Positions 1-6,994 of a DNA stretch of 14,843 nt are shown here, one piece after another; position 1 is the stretch's first letter, and each line of letters begins with the position of its first letter. The stretch is taken from positions 1,090,344-1,105,186 of the forward strand of contig PJRA01000473.1 in NCBI GenBank assembly GCA_016987375.1. The letters are read 5' to 3'. Made by a program: the position numbers and the translations under genes. This DNA comes from Brachionus koreanus (taxonomy: Eukaryota; Rotifera; Eurotatoria; Ploima; Brachionidae). Below the pieces are notes generated by a model, which saw only the letters and a list, made by a program, of their open reading frames with translations, did not search any database and had not been told where the DNA came from.

Positions 1-411
1 ATCCTAGTGGATAATGGGGAGGAGCTCATCTCCTTTTCAATTACCTTTTTGAGCAACAGCTCCGATCTGACATAGAGGCATCGAGTTGATCATCTACACT
101 GAAAAGCAGACACTAAACGCATTTATAAAAATGGTAAAAAGTAATAGTTCAAATTCACATCCATGGTATACACAAATCCTTGCTTGACTATGATGACAAC
201 TCTTTATAAATCATTTAGTTCTAAAACTATTGAAAAATTTATTGAAAATAAAATTATTTTAAATCAAAGAAAAAAATGATAAAAAAACAAGATTATTTAG
301 TAGCTAAAGTAGTTAGCATTCTTGATTCATTCTGTCTGTTTGTATCAGCTTCTTTCGCCCCTTCAAAGACACAAAATTAAAAATCAAAAATGAAATAATA
401 AAAAAAAGCAT
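1..411. other. Noncoding AT-rich flank, nothing recognised
   Basis: I see no convincing coding frame, RNA gene or repeat family here. The first 120 bases are less AT-rich than the rest, and no long reading frame crosses them. Part of this stretch must be the 3' flank of the minus-strand peptide gene that ends at 412. AATAAA-like strings on the minus strand are common in such AT-rich sequence, so I do not call a specific polyadenylation site. Confidence 0.4.
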
Positions 412-633
412 CTAATTACTTTGAGGTCTAACAAAACCCAATCCTGAATAAAATCGATCATCAAAGGGCCCCTGGCCCATTCCCCAGCCAGCTCCGAAGC
501 CATCTAAAGAGCCGCCACCTCCACCACCTCCATATGGCCCCCAACCGCCTCCAAATCCCGGTCCGTACACAAAGGACTGAGCTCCTACTTTACAAATAAA
601 TGCAATTAGAAAAACAACGTATATTTGTCTCAT
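412..633 (-). CDS. Small secreted glycine-rich peptide, intronless (73 aa)
   Basis: The gene encodes 73 residues from an ATG at 633-631 to a TAG at 412-414. Residues 1-18 (MRQIYVVFLIAFICKVGA) form a typical signal peptide, with likely cleavage just before QS, so the mature product of about 55 residues should be secreted. The mature part is rich in Gly with Phe, Trp, Tyr and Pro (FVYGPGFGGGWGPYG), then has a run of seven Gly and an acidic/aromatic tail. It has no cysteines and no dibasic cleavage site. Unlike the three other glycine-rich genes in this window it has no introns. Gly/aromatic composition is known from cuticle or shell proteins and from glycine-rich antimicrobial peptides, and I cannot choose between them. 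It lies 210 bp downstream of the next peptide gene on the same strand. Confidence 0.62.
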   Translation of the reverse strand: MRQIYVVFLIAFICKVGAQSFVYGPGFGGGWGPYGGGGGGGSLDGFGAGWGMGQGPFDDRFYSGLGFVRPQSN

Positions 634-843
634 TTTTGAAAGTATTAACAGACAACAAATTCTTTTAAATATTTGAAAATTTTATTTTTAGTATCATTTT
701 TAGAACAAATTCCTTTTTAATTAATTTAGATTAGTTTTATTTTTCGAAAAAATTTCATTTAAAATATTTTTTAAAATCGAAATTTTTATTTTAAAATTTT
801 GTTTCAACAAAATAGAATAAAAAAAAATTTAAAAAATTTTCAA

Positions 844-1220
844 CTATTTTCCACCGCCACCTCCACCACCTTGTATATAGTGGAATTAGAAATGATTAAA
901 CAAAATTTTTTTTATTAATTCAGCTTACCACCTCCTCCGGCTCCTCCACCACCACCACCTCCACCTAAATTTAATTTAAAGAAAATCAGTTTGATCTTAG
1001 AGGAAGATAATATTTACCGCCACCACCAAAACCACCGCCTCCTCCTCCTTAGTCCCAAAAATTACTTGAATAATTTACAATTTTTTAAAATGGGTATACC
1101 TCCGCCTCCGCCACCGAATCTTCTTCTTCTTAAAGGGCTAGCCATTACTCCATTTTCTCTGCTAGATAAAATGACTGCAAGAGATACAAAAATAAGTGCT
1201 AAAATGAAATGTATTTTCAT
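844..1220 (-). CDS. Secreted poly-glycine peptide precursor, four exons (70 aa)
   Basis: Reconstructed exons on the minus strand are 1220-1100, 1047-1018, 964-929 and 869-844. The introns are 52, 53 and 59 bp, all GT-AG and all phase 1. Exon 1 starts at ATG 1220-1218 and gives a hydrophobic signal peptide (MKIHFILALIFVSLAVILSS). A short pro-region ends in four arginines (SPLRRRRF), which looks like a furin/proconvertase site, and glycines follow. Exons 2 and 3 (30 and 36 nt) encode only glycine apart from one Phe and one Ala. Exon 4 encodes seven-odd glycines, a final Lys and TAG. Every intron splits a GGN codon after its first base, so the frame stays open across all junctions, which argues strongly that the model is right. 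The glycine tracts use GGT, GGA and GGC but no GGG. The product may be a secreted poly-Gly peptide; its function is unknown. Confidence 0.7.
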
Positions 1221-1264
1221 CCTCTTTTTTTAAAATTAAAATTTGTTGAGAATAAAAAAAAATG

Positions 1265-1272
1265 TTTTTATA
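1265..1272 (-). promoter_or_regulatory. TATA box of the 844-1220 peptide gene
   Basis: On the minus strand the sequence reads TATAAAAA, preceded by CGAG. It lies 45-52 bp upstream of the ATG at 1220. A start site about 30 bp downstream of it would leave a 5' leader of roughly 15-20 nt. The gene at 3925-4282 has the same element at almost the same distance, which is the main support. Confidence 0.45.
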
Positions 1273-1572
1273 CTCGATTGAAAATGTGTTTTAATTTATG
1301 ACTAATCATAAAAGTATTCTTTAATATTGTAAGATATTTAAGCTATTTAAGTTATTTTAAATTTTATTCAAAGTTATACATTGTTATTATTGAAGCGTTG
1401 AATATTTCAACATTACATTATACAAAAAAGTTTATTAATAACATAAATCATTAGACCATTACGTGGTGTAATTTTTAAAAGATAAAATAAATATTATTTT
1501 TTATTTCAAATTTGTATGTGATTTTGATAGGTAAAAAGCAAAAAAGACAATAATCGGAAGTATAAAGATCTA
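1273..1572. other. AT-rich intergenic sequence
   Basis: No reading frame, RNA or repeat that I can support. It separates the promoter of the peptide gene from a mariner remnant. Confidence 0.4.
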
Positions 1573-1812
1573 TCTATTGTTGTATACTGAATGACGAAGA
1601 AGTTCTATCTCTACAAGCTCTTTTGTTTTTTACCATTGTTCCTCTAACTGTATGAATGAAATCTAGCTTTATCCAAAATTAACAACATAGCTTTTGGTTG
1701 ACCATAGAAAAATAATTTTTTGAATTTAAGCGCTCATTGTTTCTAATTGTTGAAAATAAATCCACTTTTCATCATCACAAATAATCATCCGTCTGTATAA
1801 ACAGGGCAATGT
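1573..1812 (-). pseudogene. Mariner-like transposase remnant (first catalytic Asp region)
   Basis: Read on the minus strand, one frame gives CLYRRMIICDDEKWIYFQQL. This matches the stretch around the first catalytic aspartate of mariner-family transposases, where a ...CDEKWIYF-like motif is typical. The frame then carries several stop codons (after MSA, after NFG and later) before ending at TAG 1572-1570. A weak trace further on (FLWSTKSYVV) sits where mariner transposases have a Trp-rich strand. The rest of the protein and the inverted repeats are not visible, so this is a dead fragment. The family call rests on one motif. Confidence 0.5.
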
Positions 1813-2055
1813 GAAATCTTAGTAAAAAAATTACTGTAATTACTGTATTTTTTTTTTTTTTAATGATGTGCATTTTACAGAAAATGAAGAATATTTGCAG
1901 AATTTGGAATTCGCTTGTACAAATTTTTACAGCATTGTACTGTTTACAGAACTAGTTGTACAAAACTAGTAAACTATAAACAATACAAACAATACAAAAA
2001 AACCTAAAAAATATTATCTTGCACAAAATAATAACTTGATTGTTAAAAATAATTA
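1813..2055. other. AT-rich stretch upstream of LINE remnant
   Basis: No coding signal. Short direct repeats (CAATACAAA around 1980-2000 and ACTAGT at about 1950 and 1965) and a T-run near 1848-1861 are present. The true 5' boundary of the following LINE could lie here, but I could not place it. Confidence 0.3.
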
Positions 2056-3320
2056 GTGTCCGAAAAGCATGTATATTATAATTACTTAAAAAATGTATTA
2101 GTATGTAAAATATGTATTAGTATTACTAGCTGTCTGGGTAATCTACTTGAACGCATTATTTTCTCAAGATCATATGATTTCTTGGAAAAAAATTCGTTGC
2201 TAATCCAGGAACAATCTGGTTTTAGAAGACATCGAAGAACAGCAGATAATTTAGTCTTCCTTATCCAAAAAGTAGTCGAATCATTTAATAGAAAGAAAAA
2301 AGTACGCTGCTTATTTTTTGACATTTCGAAAGCTTTCGATAAGGTTTGGCATGAGGGAATAATTTACAAGCTGATAAAGATAAATATACCTGCCTAAATA
2401 ATATATTGGATTAAATCGTTTCTTAACTGTAGAACATTTAAAGTAAATATAAATGATCACACTAGTGATGAATTCAAAATATCTGCTGGCGTTCCTCAAG
2501 GATCAGTTATTAGTCCTTTATAATTTAGTATATTTATTAATGATATTCCTAAAAAAAATAAATCTAGAGGAATAAATCTATGGGAATAAAATCGAAAACC
2601 AAAAAGAAATAAAGTTCCTAGGTATTAAATTCGATTCTAAACTAACCTTTTCTTCAATGATAGAAGAAATTAAAGAACGTTGCAATTCAAGGCTAAACTT
2701 AATCAAAATCTTGTCAAATAAAAAATGGGGCCTTGACTTTAGAACTTTATGAAACCTTTATAAGTCTTTGATTGGATCTATTCTAGACTATTCTTTCCCT
2801 TGTCTTAACTCTCTTTCAGAAACTAATATAAAAAGATTAGAAGTAATCCAAAATTCAGCGGTTCGTTCTATATTAAAATTAAGATATGATTCTCATATTA
2901 CAGCATGAGGCATTTAATAAACTTAAACTACTGACAGTCTCAAATCGACTTTTTGAGTTAAGTGAGAGATATGTTAGGGCAGGACTGAGCCACTCTGTTC
3001 CAATAGTTGTCAGACTGTTGGAAGAATATAACAAAGGTTTCGAATCAAATAATATCGAGTACCCAACTCCACTGTGTAATTGCTATCTTACTATTTCCTC
3101 TTCTTTTTTTCCTGAATCATCAAATATATAAAAAATGTATTCTGTTACTCTCTATCTTAATTAATCTAATTTTAATTTTAATTTTTCTCTATTTTTTAAT
3201 TTATATTATTCTTACTTCATTTTTTTTCATTTTATTCCATTTAACTTTATTTCGATTTTATTTTTATTTTTAATCTGAAGGAGCTATAGCTCGGTACAGA
3301 AATACAAATAAATAATAATA
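2056..3320 (+). mobile_element. Non-LTR retrotransposon (LINE) copy, inactivated
   Basis: This is the 3' half of a LINE polyprotein. In order: SGFRRHRRTADN (about 2218), the reverse transcriptase block LFFDISKAFDKVWHEG (2311-2358) holding the first catalytic Asp, then GVPQGSVISPL (about 2489-2521) and FINDIP. The frame is broken by stops after NIPA and SPL. The segment that should hold the (Y/F)ADD catalytic box is missing: sequence jumps at about 2570-2582 from NKSRGINL to GNKIENQKEIKFLG, a later part of the protein. Another frameshift lies near 2885, where a few bases are missing relative to the copies at 13660-14303 and 14675-14843, and there is a TGA at 2748. The C-terminal region reaches FFPESSNI and TAA at 3131. 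An AT-rich 3' tail follows, ending in a palindrome and an A-rich AATAATAAT tract. Jockey/CR1-type affinity is likely. It cannot make an active enzyme. Confidence 0.85.
3281..3292 (+). repeat. Perfect palindrome near the LINE 3' terminus
   Basis: GAGCTATAGCTC is a 12-nt perfect palindrome just before the terminal CGGTACAGAAAT of the LINE. The same palindrome and flank recur at 12659-12670 in a minus-strand copy. In RNA it could fold into a small hairpin close to the 3' end, the position where LINE RNAs are recognised by their reverse transcriptase. Confidence 0.6.
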
Positions 3321-3331
3321 AAAAATAATCA

Positions 3332-3637
3332 TTATATTGAAAAATATATTTTCTTTGTTGTAAAAAAGTAATTAAAAAAATAAAAATACAAAAAATTAAA
3401 TTTATAATATTGTTGTCTTTTTAAGGCTTTTATAGCCTTTTCATTACGATCACGTTTAGCTTTTGGTTCAATATTAGTATGTTTAAACTTATTAGGTACC
3501 TCTATTAATTTTTTAATAACACCTAAAACAAGTAAATGATAGCAGAAATAATTTTTTAAATAATAACTGCCTGTACAAGATGATGCCGTCCAATCATCCC
3601 TATTGAATTTTACTTTTCTGTTGGTATATTGAACTTT
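3332..3637 (-). pseudogene. MULE-like transposase C-terminus with degenerate SWIM zinc finger
   Basis: An open frame of about 100 codons without its own start reads RDDWTASSCTG, SYYLKNYFCYHLLVL and then a basic tail ending KAIKALKRQQ. Cys-x-x then a spacer then Cys-x-His followed by a hydrophobic helix is the arrangement of the SWIM zinc finger (CxC...CxH) found near the C-terminus of MULE-family transposases. The lysine-rich tail that follows fits the same family. The second Cys of the CxC pair is Gly here (C-T-G), so metal binding is probably lost. The catalytic DDE part is not present upstream. The last 25 or so codons are AT-rich and probably not genuine. Confidence 0.5.
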
Positions 3638-3924
3638 CTAATTAGTCTCTCTTTTTTTTGTTAAAAACGACCATGCAGATGACCAGCCTTAGTCATTTAA
3701 AATTGGAGGGGGGAGGGCTGAGTCAACTCAATTTTTTGAGTTGGGCTTACTCTTAAGAAGCAGATTATTTTTGAAATAGTTTGAAGTGGATAAATCTTTT
3801 AATTAAATTGAATTTTAATTTTTATTATTTTGTTTGATTTAGAAAAATTAGAAAAAACAAAAATTCTTTTTCAAATTCAAGTTTATTTAGGAATTAGATT
3901 TTAAAAGAGGAAAATTTTTTTCTC

Positions 3925-4282
3925 TTATTTTCCACCACCACCACCTCCACCACCTAGAACAAAATTCATGTTAAAATAAATATTTTATATTTTTATGAAT
4001 AATTGATTAATTACCACCACCAGCACCGCCGCCTCCGCCGCCACCACCACCACCTAAAAAAAAATAAAAAGCTTAATTTAATATTGTGCTTTTAGAATAA
4101 CTAAAATTACCTCCAGCAAAAGGAACGAAACCGTCAAAGCGTTTCATTCTTCTGGTTGAATTGACCTGCGAATTGTTTAATTCTTGCGACATGACATCTG
4201 GTTGACTTACTCCATTAGCTCCATTGGATAAAATGGACAAACAAAGCATTGCCAACATTGTCAAAACTACATAAAACTTCAT
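3925..4282 (-). CDS. Secreted poly-glycine peptide precursor, three exons (79 aa)
   Basis: Exons on the minus strand are 4282-4111, 4053-4015 and 3953-3925; introns are 57 and 61 bp, GT-AG, both phase 1. Exon 1 encodes a signal peptide (MKFYVVLTMLAMLCLSILSN), an Asn/Gln/Ser-rich pro-region, two basic sites (STRRMKRF) and then FDGFVPFAG. Cleavage after KR would release a peptide starting FDGFVPFAG and running into about 22 residues of almost pure Gly with one Ala. Exon 2 (39 nt) is all Gly plus one Ala. Exon 3 encodes Gly, then Lys and TAA. The last exon is nearly the same as the last exon of the 844-1220 gene, so the two are related. Without splicing the frame would end in NFSYSKSTILN, which is intron sequence. 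Function unknown; a processed secreted peptide is inferred. Confidence 0.72.
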
Positions 4283-4325
4283 TTTGTTTAATGTTTTTTG
4301 TGATATTCAAAATAAAAACTTAATT

Positions 4326-4333
4326 CTTTTATA
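4326..4333 (-). promoter_or_regulatory. TATA box of the 3925-4282 peptide gene
   Basis: The minus strand reads TATAAAAG, 44-51 bp upstream of the ATG at 4282, matching within one base the spacing seen for the 844-1220 gene. Confidence 0.45.
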
Positions 4334-4771
4334 CCAGAATACTGAATTATTTTGGTCCAAGATTTAATATCACTTAATTTAAAGATAAAAATAGGGTAAA
4401 TTTTTACCATTTTTTTTCATTCATAGCTAATATTTATTTTTAAAAATCTTGAAAATTAAGAAATTTCTAAGTTTTTAGATCAAAACTAGGCATTTTTTTC
4501 ATATTTTTGATAACCCATTTAAACAAAAAATTCTTAACAGTTTTCAGCACAGAAAATGATATTGTGCTTTAGAGACTATGTGCAACAATTCTGCACCTAC
4601 TATTTTTATTAACACGCATATCATCAATTTAGGATAATTTTTTTGGAAAATTTTTTTAAAATTTATCATATCAAACATTTTCTATAGAAATGAGACAGTT
4701 TTTCCAGGTTTTTATTGGAAAGAAAATGCATAATTTTTATCTAATGCTTAAACCTTTTTTAAGACGTTGAA
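4334..4771. other. AT-rich intergenic sequence
   Basis: No supportable gene or repeat. The right-hand part borders LINE debris and may itself be decayed LINE sequence, but no frame is readable. Confidence 0.35.
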
Positions 4772-4870
4772 CAACTGTTATCAGACATTGACAGGATTGA
4801 TAAATGGTCGGATGGTTGACATTTATTCATGGAATTTGACCATCAAGCATGAAAAAAAGCTAAGATCTGT
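4772..4870 (+). pseudogene. LINE reverse transcriptase fragment (post-catalytic region)
   Basis: The frame QLLSDIDRIDKWSDG, stop, HLFMEFDHQA resembles the conserved stretch just after the ADD box in jockey/CR1-type reverse transcriptases (LQ.DI..I..WS..WLMEFN..KCK). A stop replaces the conserved Trp (TGA for TGG), and another replaces the Cys of the KC(K) motif. It is a short, dead fragment. Confidence 0.5.
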
Positions 4871-4940
4871 AATACGCATAGAGACTTACAAACAAAATCA
4901 TGTTAAAAACAACAATCTTAGTAAATTTAAAGACTAAAGC

Positions 4941-5240
4941 TGTAACATATTTTGGAGGAAAATGAGCAGATTTAGAAATACAAGTTACCTTTTAAAAAAG
5001 TCCCCAAGCAATTTTGGTGCTAATGAATTTTTTAAATTTTATGCCAAGTTTTTTTCGGAAAAGATATTAATTCTCTGAAAAAGATATCTTGCAGAGAATT
5101 ACGATGTCACTAAGTAACCTTTATTTAGTGAAGAGGATGTAGAGAAAATAGTTTTAAAGCGGAACAAATCGGATGGATAAATAAAATCTGCGATGAATTC
5201 TGCTTACAAGACTCTTGCAAAAATCTTGAACCAAGTGTGA
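4941..5240 (+). pseudogene. LINE fragment (linker before reverse transcriptase)
   Basis: Two blocks in related frames are readable. The first, FWRKMSRFRNTSYLLKKSPS (from about 4950), continues NFGANEFFKFYAKFFSEK. The second, LFSEEDVEKIVLKRNKSDG (from 5121), continues after a stop as IKSAMNSAYKTLAKILNQV. This order (a WR...F.N motif, a FY...FS block, then an EEDV...L...KS.G block) is the usual linker between endonuclease and reverse transcriptase in jockey-like LINEs. Frameshifts and stops separate the blocks. It lies downstream of the piece at 4772-4870, which should follow it in an intact element, so the fragments come from different copies or from a rearrangement. Confidence 0.55.
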
Positions 5241-5376
5241 TTTTAGCGACATTTCTGTCGATATCACTGGATAGTTAATTAACTAAACCCAAAATGGAGC
5301 ATAAAAAGCTGTTCTTTAACGTCTAACGAGGATATCGAATAGACGTCCCTAAGGGTTCTAGTTTAAACACAACATT

Positions 5377-5388
5377 TGGCGACTAGGA
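5377..5388 (+). other. Primer-binding-site-like motif TGGCGACTAGGA
   Basis: AACACAACAT followed by TTGGCGACTAGGA has the layout of an LTR end followed by a tRNA primer-binding site, which starts with TGG to match a tRNA CCA end. The same 12 bases occur again at 5595-5606 and 9432-9443 within a longer repeat. No LTR boundaries or gag/pol frames were seen next to this one. Confidence 0.35.
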
Positions 5389-5450
5389 AATCAAAAAATC
5401 ATAGCAAGCAGAAATACACTCTATTAGATCATCAGCATCAACAGCAACTA

Positions 5451-5656
5451 CAAAAAGGAAAGCAAAAAGAAATAATGGTCAGTCAGCTTACACAATCACC
5501 AGAATTCTAATACCAAGCGGGATACATTCATAAATTGTAACAACAAATAAACTTCATTTTTTCTACTAAATTTTTCTGAAGAGGACACAACATCTGGCGA
5601 CTAGGATAAAAGCCACAGAAGACTAATAAAAGTGATCCACTGTGCCAGTAATGTTT
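5451..5656 (+). repeat. Interspersed repeat A, LTR/primer-site-like
   Basis: About 206 bp that match 9299-9493 closely. Shared blocks include AAAAAGGAAAGC at the left, AATAATGGTCAGTCAG, CCAGAATTCTAATACCAAG, CTACTAAATTTTTCTGAAG, ACACAACATCTGGCGACTAG and TAATGTTT at the right. This copy has a short extra segment near 5533-5545. The block AAGAGGACACAACATC then TGGCGACTAGGA at 5595-5606 looks like the end of an LTR followed by a primer-binding site, so the repeat may be a fragment of an LTR retrotransposon spanning LTR end and leader. No coding sequence of such an element is present. A short nonautonomous element is the alternative. Confidence 0.65.
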
Positions 5657-5799
5657 ACAGTGCGTGCATTGGCTAGCTGGCGATTGTCAGTTAGTACCTG
5701 GGAAAAATAATAGTCTATGACTGGTCCCGGTCATTCATGATCCGGCAGTGGTCAAATTGGTCGACATTGAACAATTCAAAATTTCATTCTATATTCTTA

Positions 5800-6236
5800 A
5801 ATACAATTAAAGCTTTTGATAAACTATGAAAAAATGTACTGTTCTTTAAACTTGTTTAAAACATACCAAATAAAATATGGCGCCTGTTATACTGTTACTA
5901 CAGTCTCTCGTAAAACTTGCTGCTTTCATTAATGGAAAGAATTTATCTATAATTGGTGATTGTGATGATATTATATAAAACCAAAAACATTTGGATACTG
6001 TCAATTTCTTTTGGACAAATTTTCAAAATCCATATAACTGAAAATAGATTAGGGGAATTAGACACAAGACAGAATTTATTGATTAAAAGAGTACTTGGAA
6101 TAAAGAAAACTTTGAACTTAGAGATGATAGAATAGCTATACATGAAACACAAGATATTCTTTCTGAAGCAGTTAATGAATAGATTGGTATACTGGAACAT
6201 CTTGATATTCTTTTTTAAAAACCTCGTTTTGCAAAA
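5800..6236 (+). pseudogene. LINE remnant of a second family: RT block and C-terminal block
   Basis: The first part reads NTIKAFDKL, stop, KNVLFFKLV and then NIPNKIWRLLYCYY, matching the reverse transcriptase block around the first catalytic Asp (KAFD..W...L..KL). A frame change gives AAFINGKN. The second part (about 5999-6135) reads LSISFGQIFKIHITENRLGE and LDTRQNLLIKRVLGIKKT, the C-terminal helical region of many LINE ORF2 proteins. The central catalytic segment is missing, and stops at several places confirm decay. The family appears different from that at 2056-3320. Confidence 0.55.
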
Positions 6237-6485
6237 ACCTTTTAAGTGTAGAGGAAAAAACTAAAATTTAAATTTTATTAATCAATTTTTTTTAATTTTT
6301 ATAAATGTTTAGTTTGAAGAATTTTCTATGATCGGATCATTGGCACTCATTGAGATTTTGACTATTTTGATACTTAAATGCTGTGTAATTTTTTGTTATT
6401 TGAAAAATAAAGATGACTAAATTTTTTCCAAATTTATTTCTAAAATTGAGATAAAAAAATACCAAAAAAATTTTTTTAAATTTCC

Positions 6486-6811
6486 TTATTTTTTGCTTGA
6501 AATATTAATCACAACTCCAGCTAAAATAAAAATTAAATTTGAAAAATAAAAAAATCTCTGTTGATTTTACCACCACCGTTTCCACCTATTCCTCCTTAGA
6601 TCAAAATAAAAAAAAAACCCTCGATTAACTAATCTGGCCAAATTTTACCTGCTCCTCCACCACCGCCACCACCTCCAATTACAAATTGACCATTGTTTCT
6701 AAAAATGGGAAGGATTCTTCTCGAATTGCTTGGCCAACCTTCTGCTGTCAACTGTTTGAAACTACCAGCTACCACCAGAAAGACAAAAATAAACAAAAAC
6801 TTCAACATCAT
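6486..6811 (-). CDS. Secreted glycine-rich peptide precursor, three exons (73 aa)
   Basis: Exons on the minus strand are 6811-6649, 6594-6571 and 6520-6486; introns are 54 and 50 bp, GT-AG, both phase 1. Two start codons lie side by side (6811 and 6808); the first gives 73 residues. Exon 1 encodes a signal peptide (MMLKFLFIFVFLVVAGSF), then a pro-region with a dibasic site (SNSRRILPIFRNNGQFVI) and eight Gly. Exon 2 (24 nt) adds GGIGGNGG-type sequence. Exon 3 ends in a non-glycine tail, AGVVINISSKK, and TAA at 6488-6486. It has the same plan and intron phase as the other two spliced peptide genes but has diverged most. An unspliced reading ends in KIWPD, which is intron sequence. It stands head-to-head with the HAUS7-like gene. 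Function unknown. Confidence 0.62.
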
Positions 6812-6994
6812 TTAATTTCTTTTTTTTTATTTCAAATATTAACTAAATACTCAGCTTTTCATCTCTCAAAATAAACTAGTTAAAAATGAATTTTTGGGTT
6901 ATTACGAGCTTTATTTTAAAATAATTTTCTTTTTTAATTCATGCAAATTGTTTGTAAAATTATTCAAAAAAAAATTTTTATTTTTTTTTCTAAT
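6812..6994. promoter_or_regulatory. Shared intergenic region between divergent genes
   Basis: These 183 bp separate the starts of the minus-strand peptide gene (ATG 6811) and the plus-strand HAUS7-like gene (ATG 6995), so both promoters should lie here. A minus-strand TATTTA at 6844-6849 is a possible weak TATA box for the peptide gene. A polypyrimidine run (6978-6990) lies immediately before the HAUS7-like ATG but has no clear AG acceptor. Confidence 0.4.

Noticed and set aside
662..671. TATTTAAAAG upstream of the 412-633 peptide gene as a TATA box
   Set aside because: It lies only 29-38 bp from the ATG, which would put the start site at or past the start codon; kept out as too weak.
991..1233. 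Plus-strand 80-codon frame with a poly-proline run
   Set aside because: It starts at TTG and is the antisense of the glycine microexons and introns of the minus-strand gene at 844-1220; poly-Pro is what antisense GGN codons give.
2082..2499. Minus-strand frames opposite the LINE
   Set aside because: The plus strand carries recognisable reverse transcriptase motifs; the minus frames are shadows.
3007..3273. Plus-strand 88-codon hydrophobic frame at the LINE 3' end
   Set aside because: It overlaps the LINE C-terminus in another frame and then translates a T-rich tail, giving only Ile, Leu, Phe and Tyr.
6686..6874. Plus-strand 62-codon frame
   Set aside because: Antisense of the glycine-rich peptide gene at 6486-6811.
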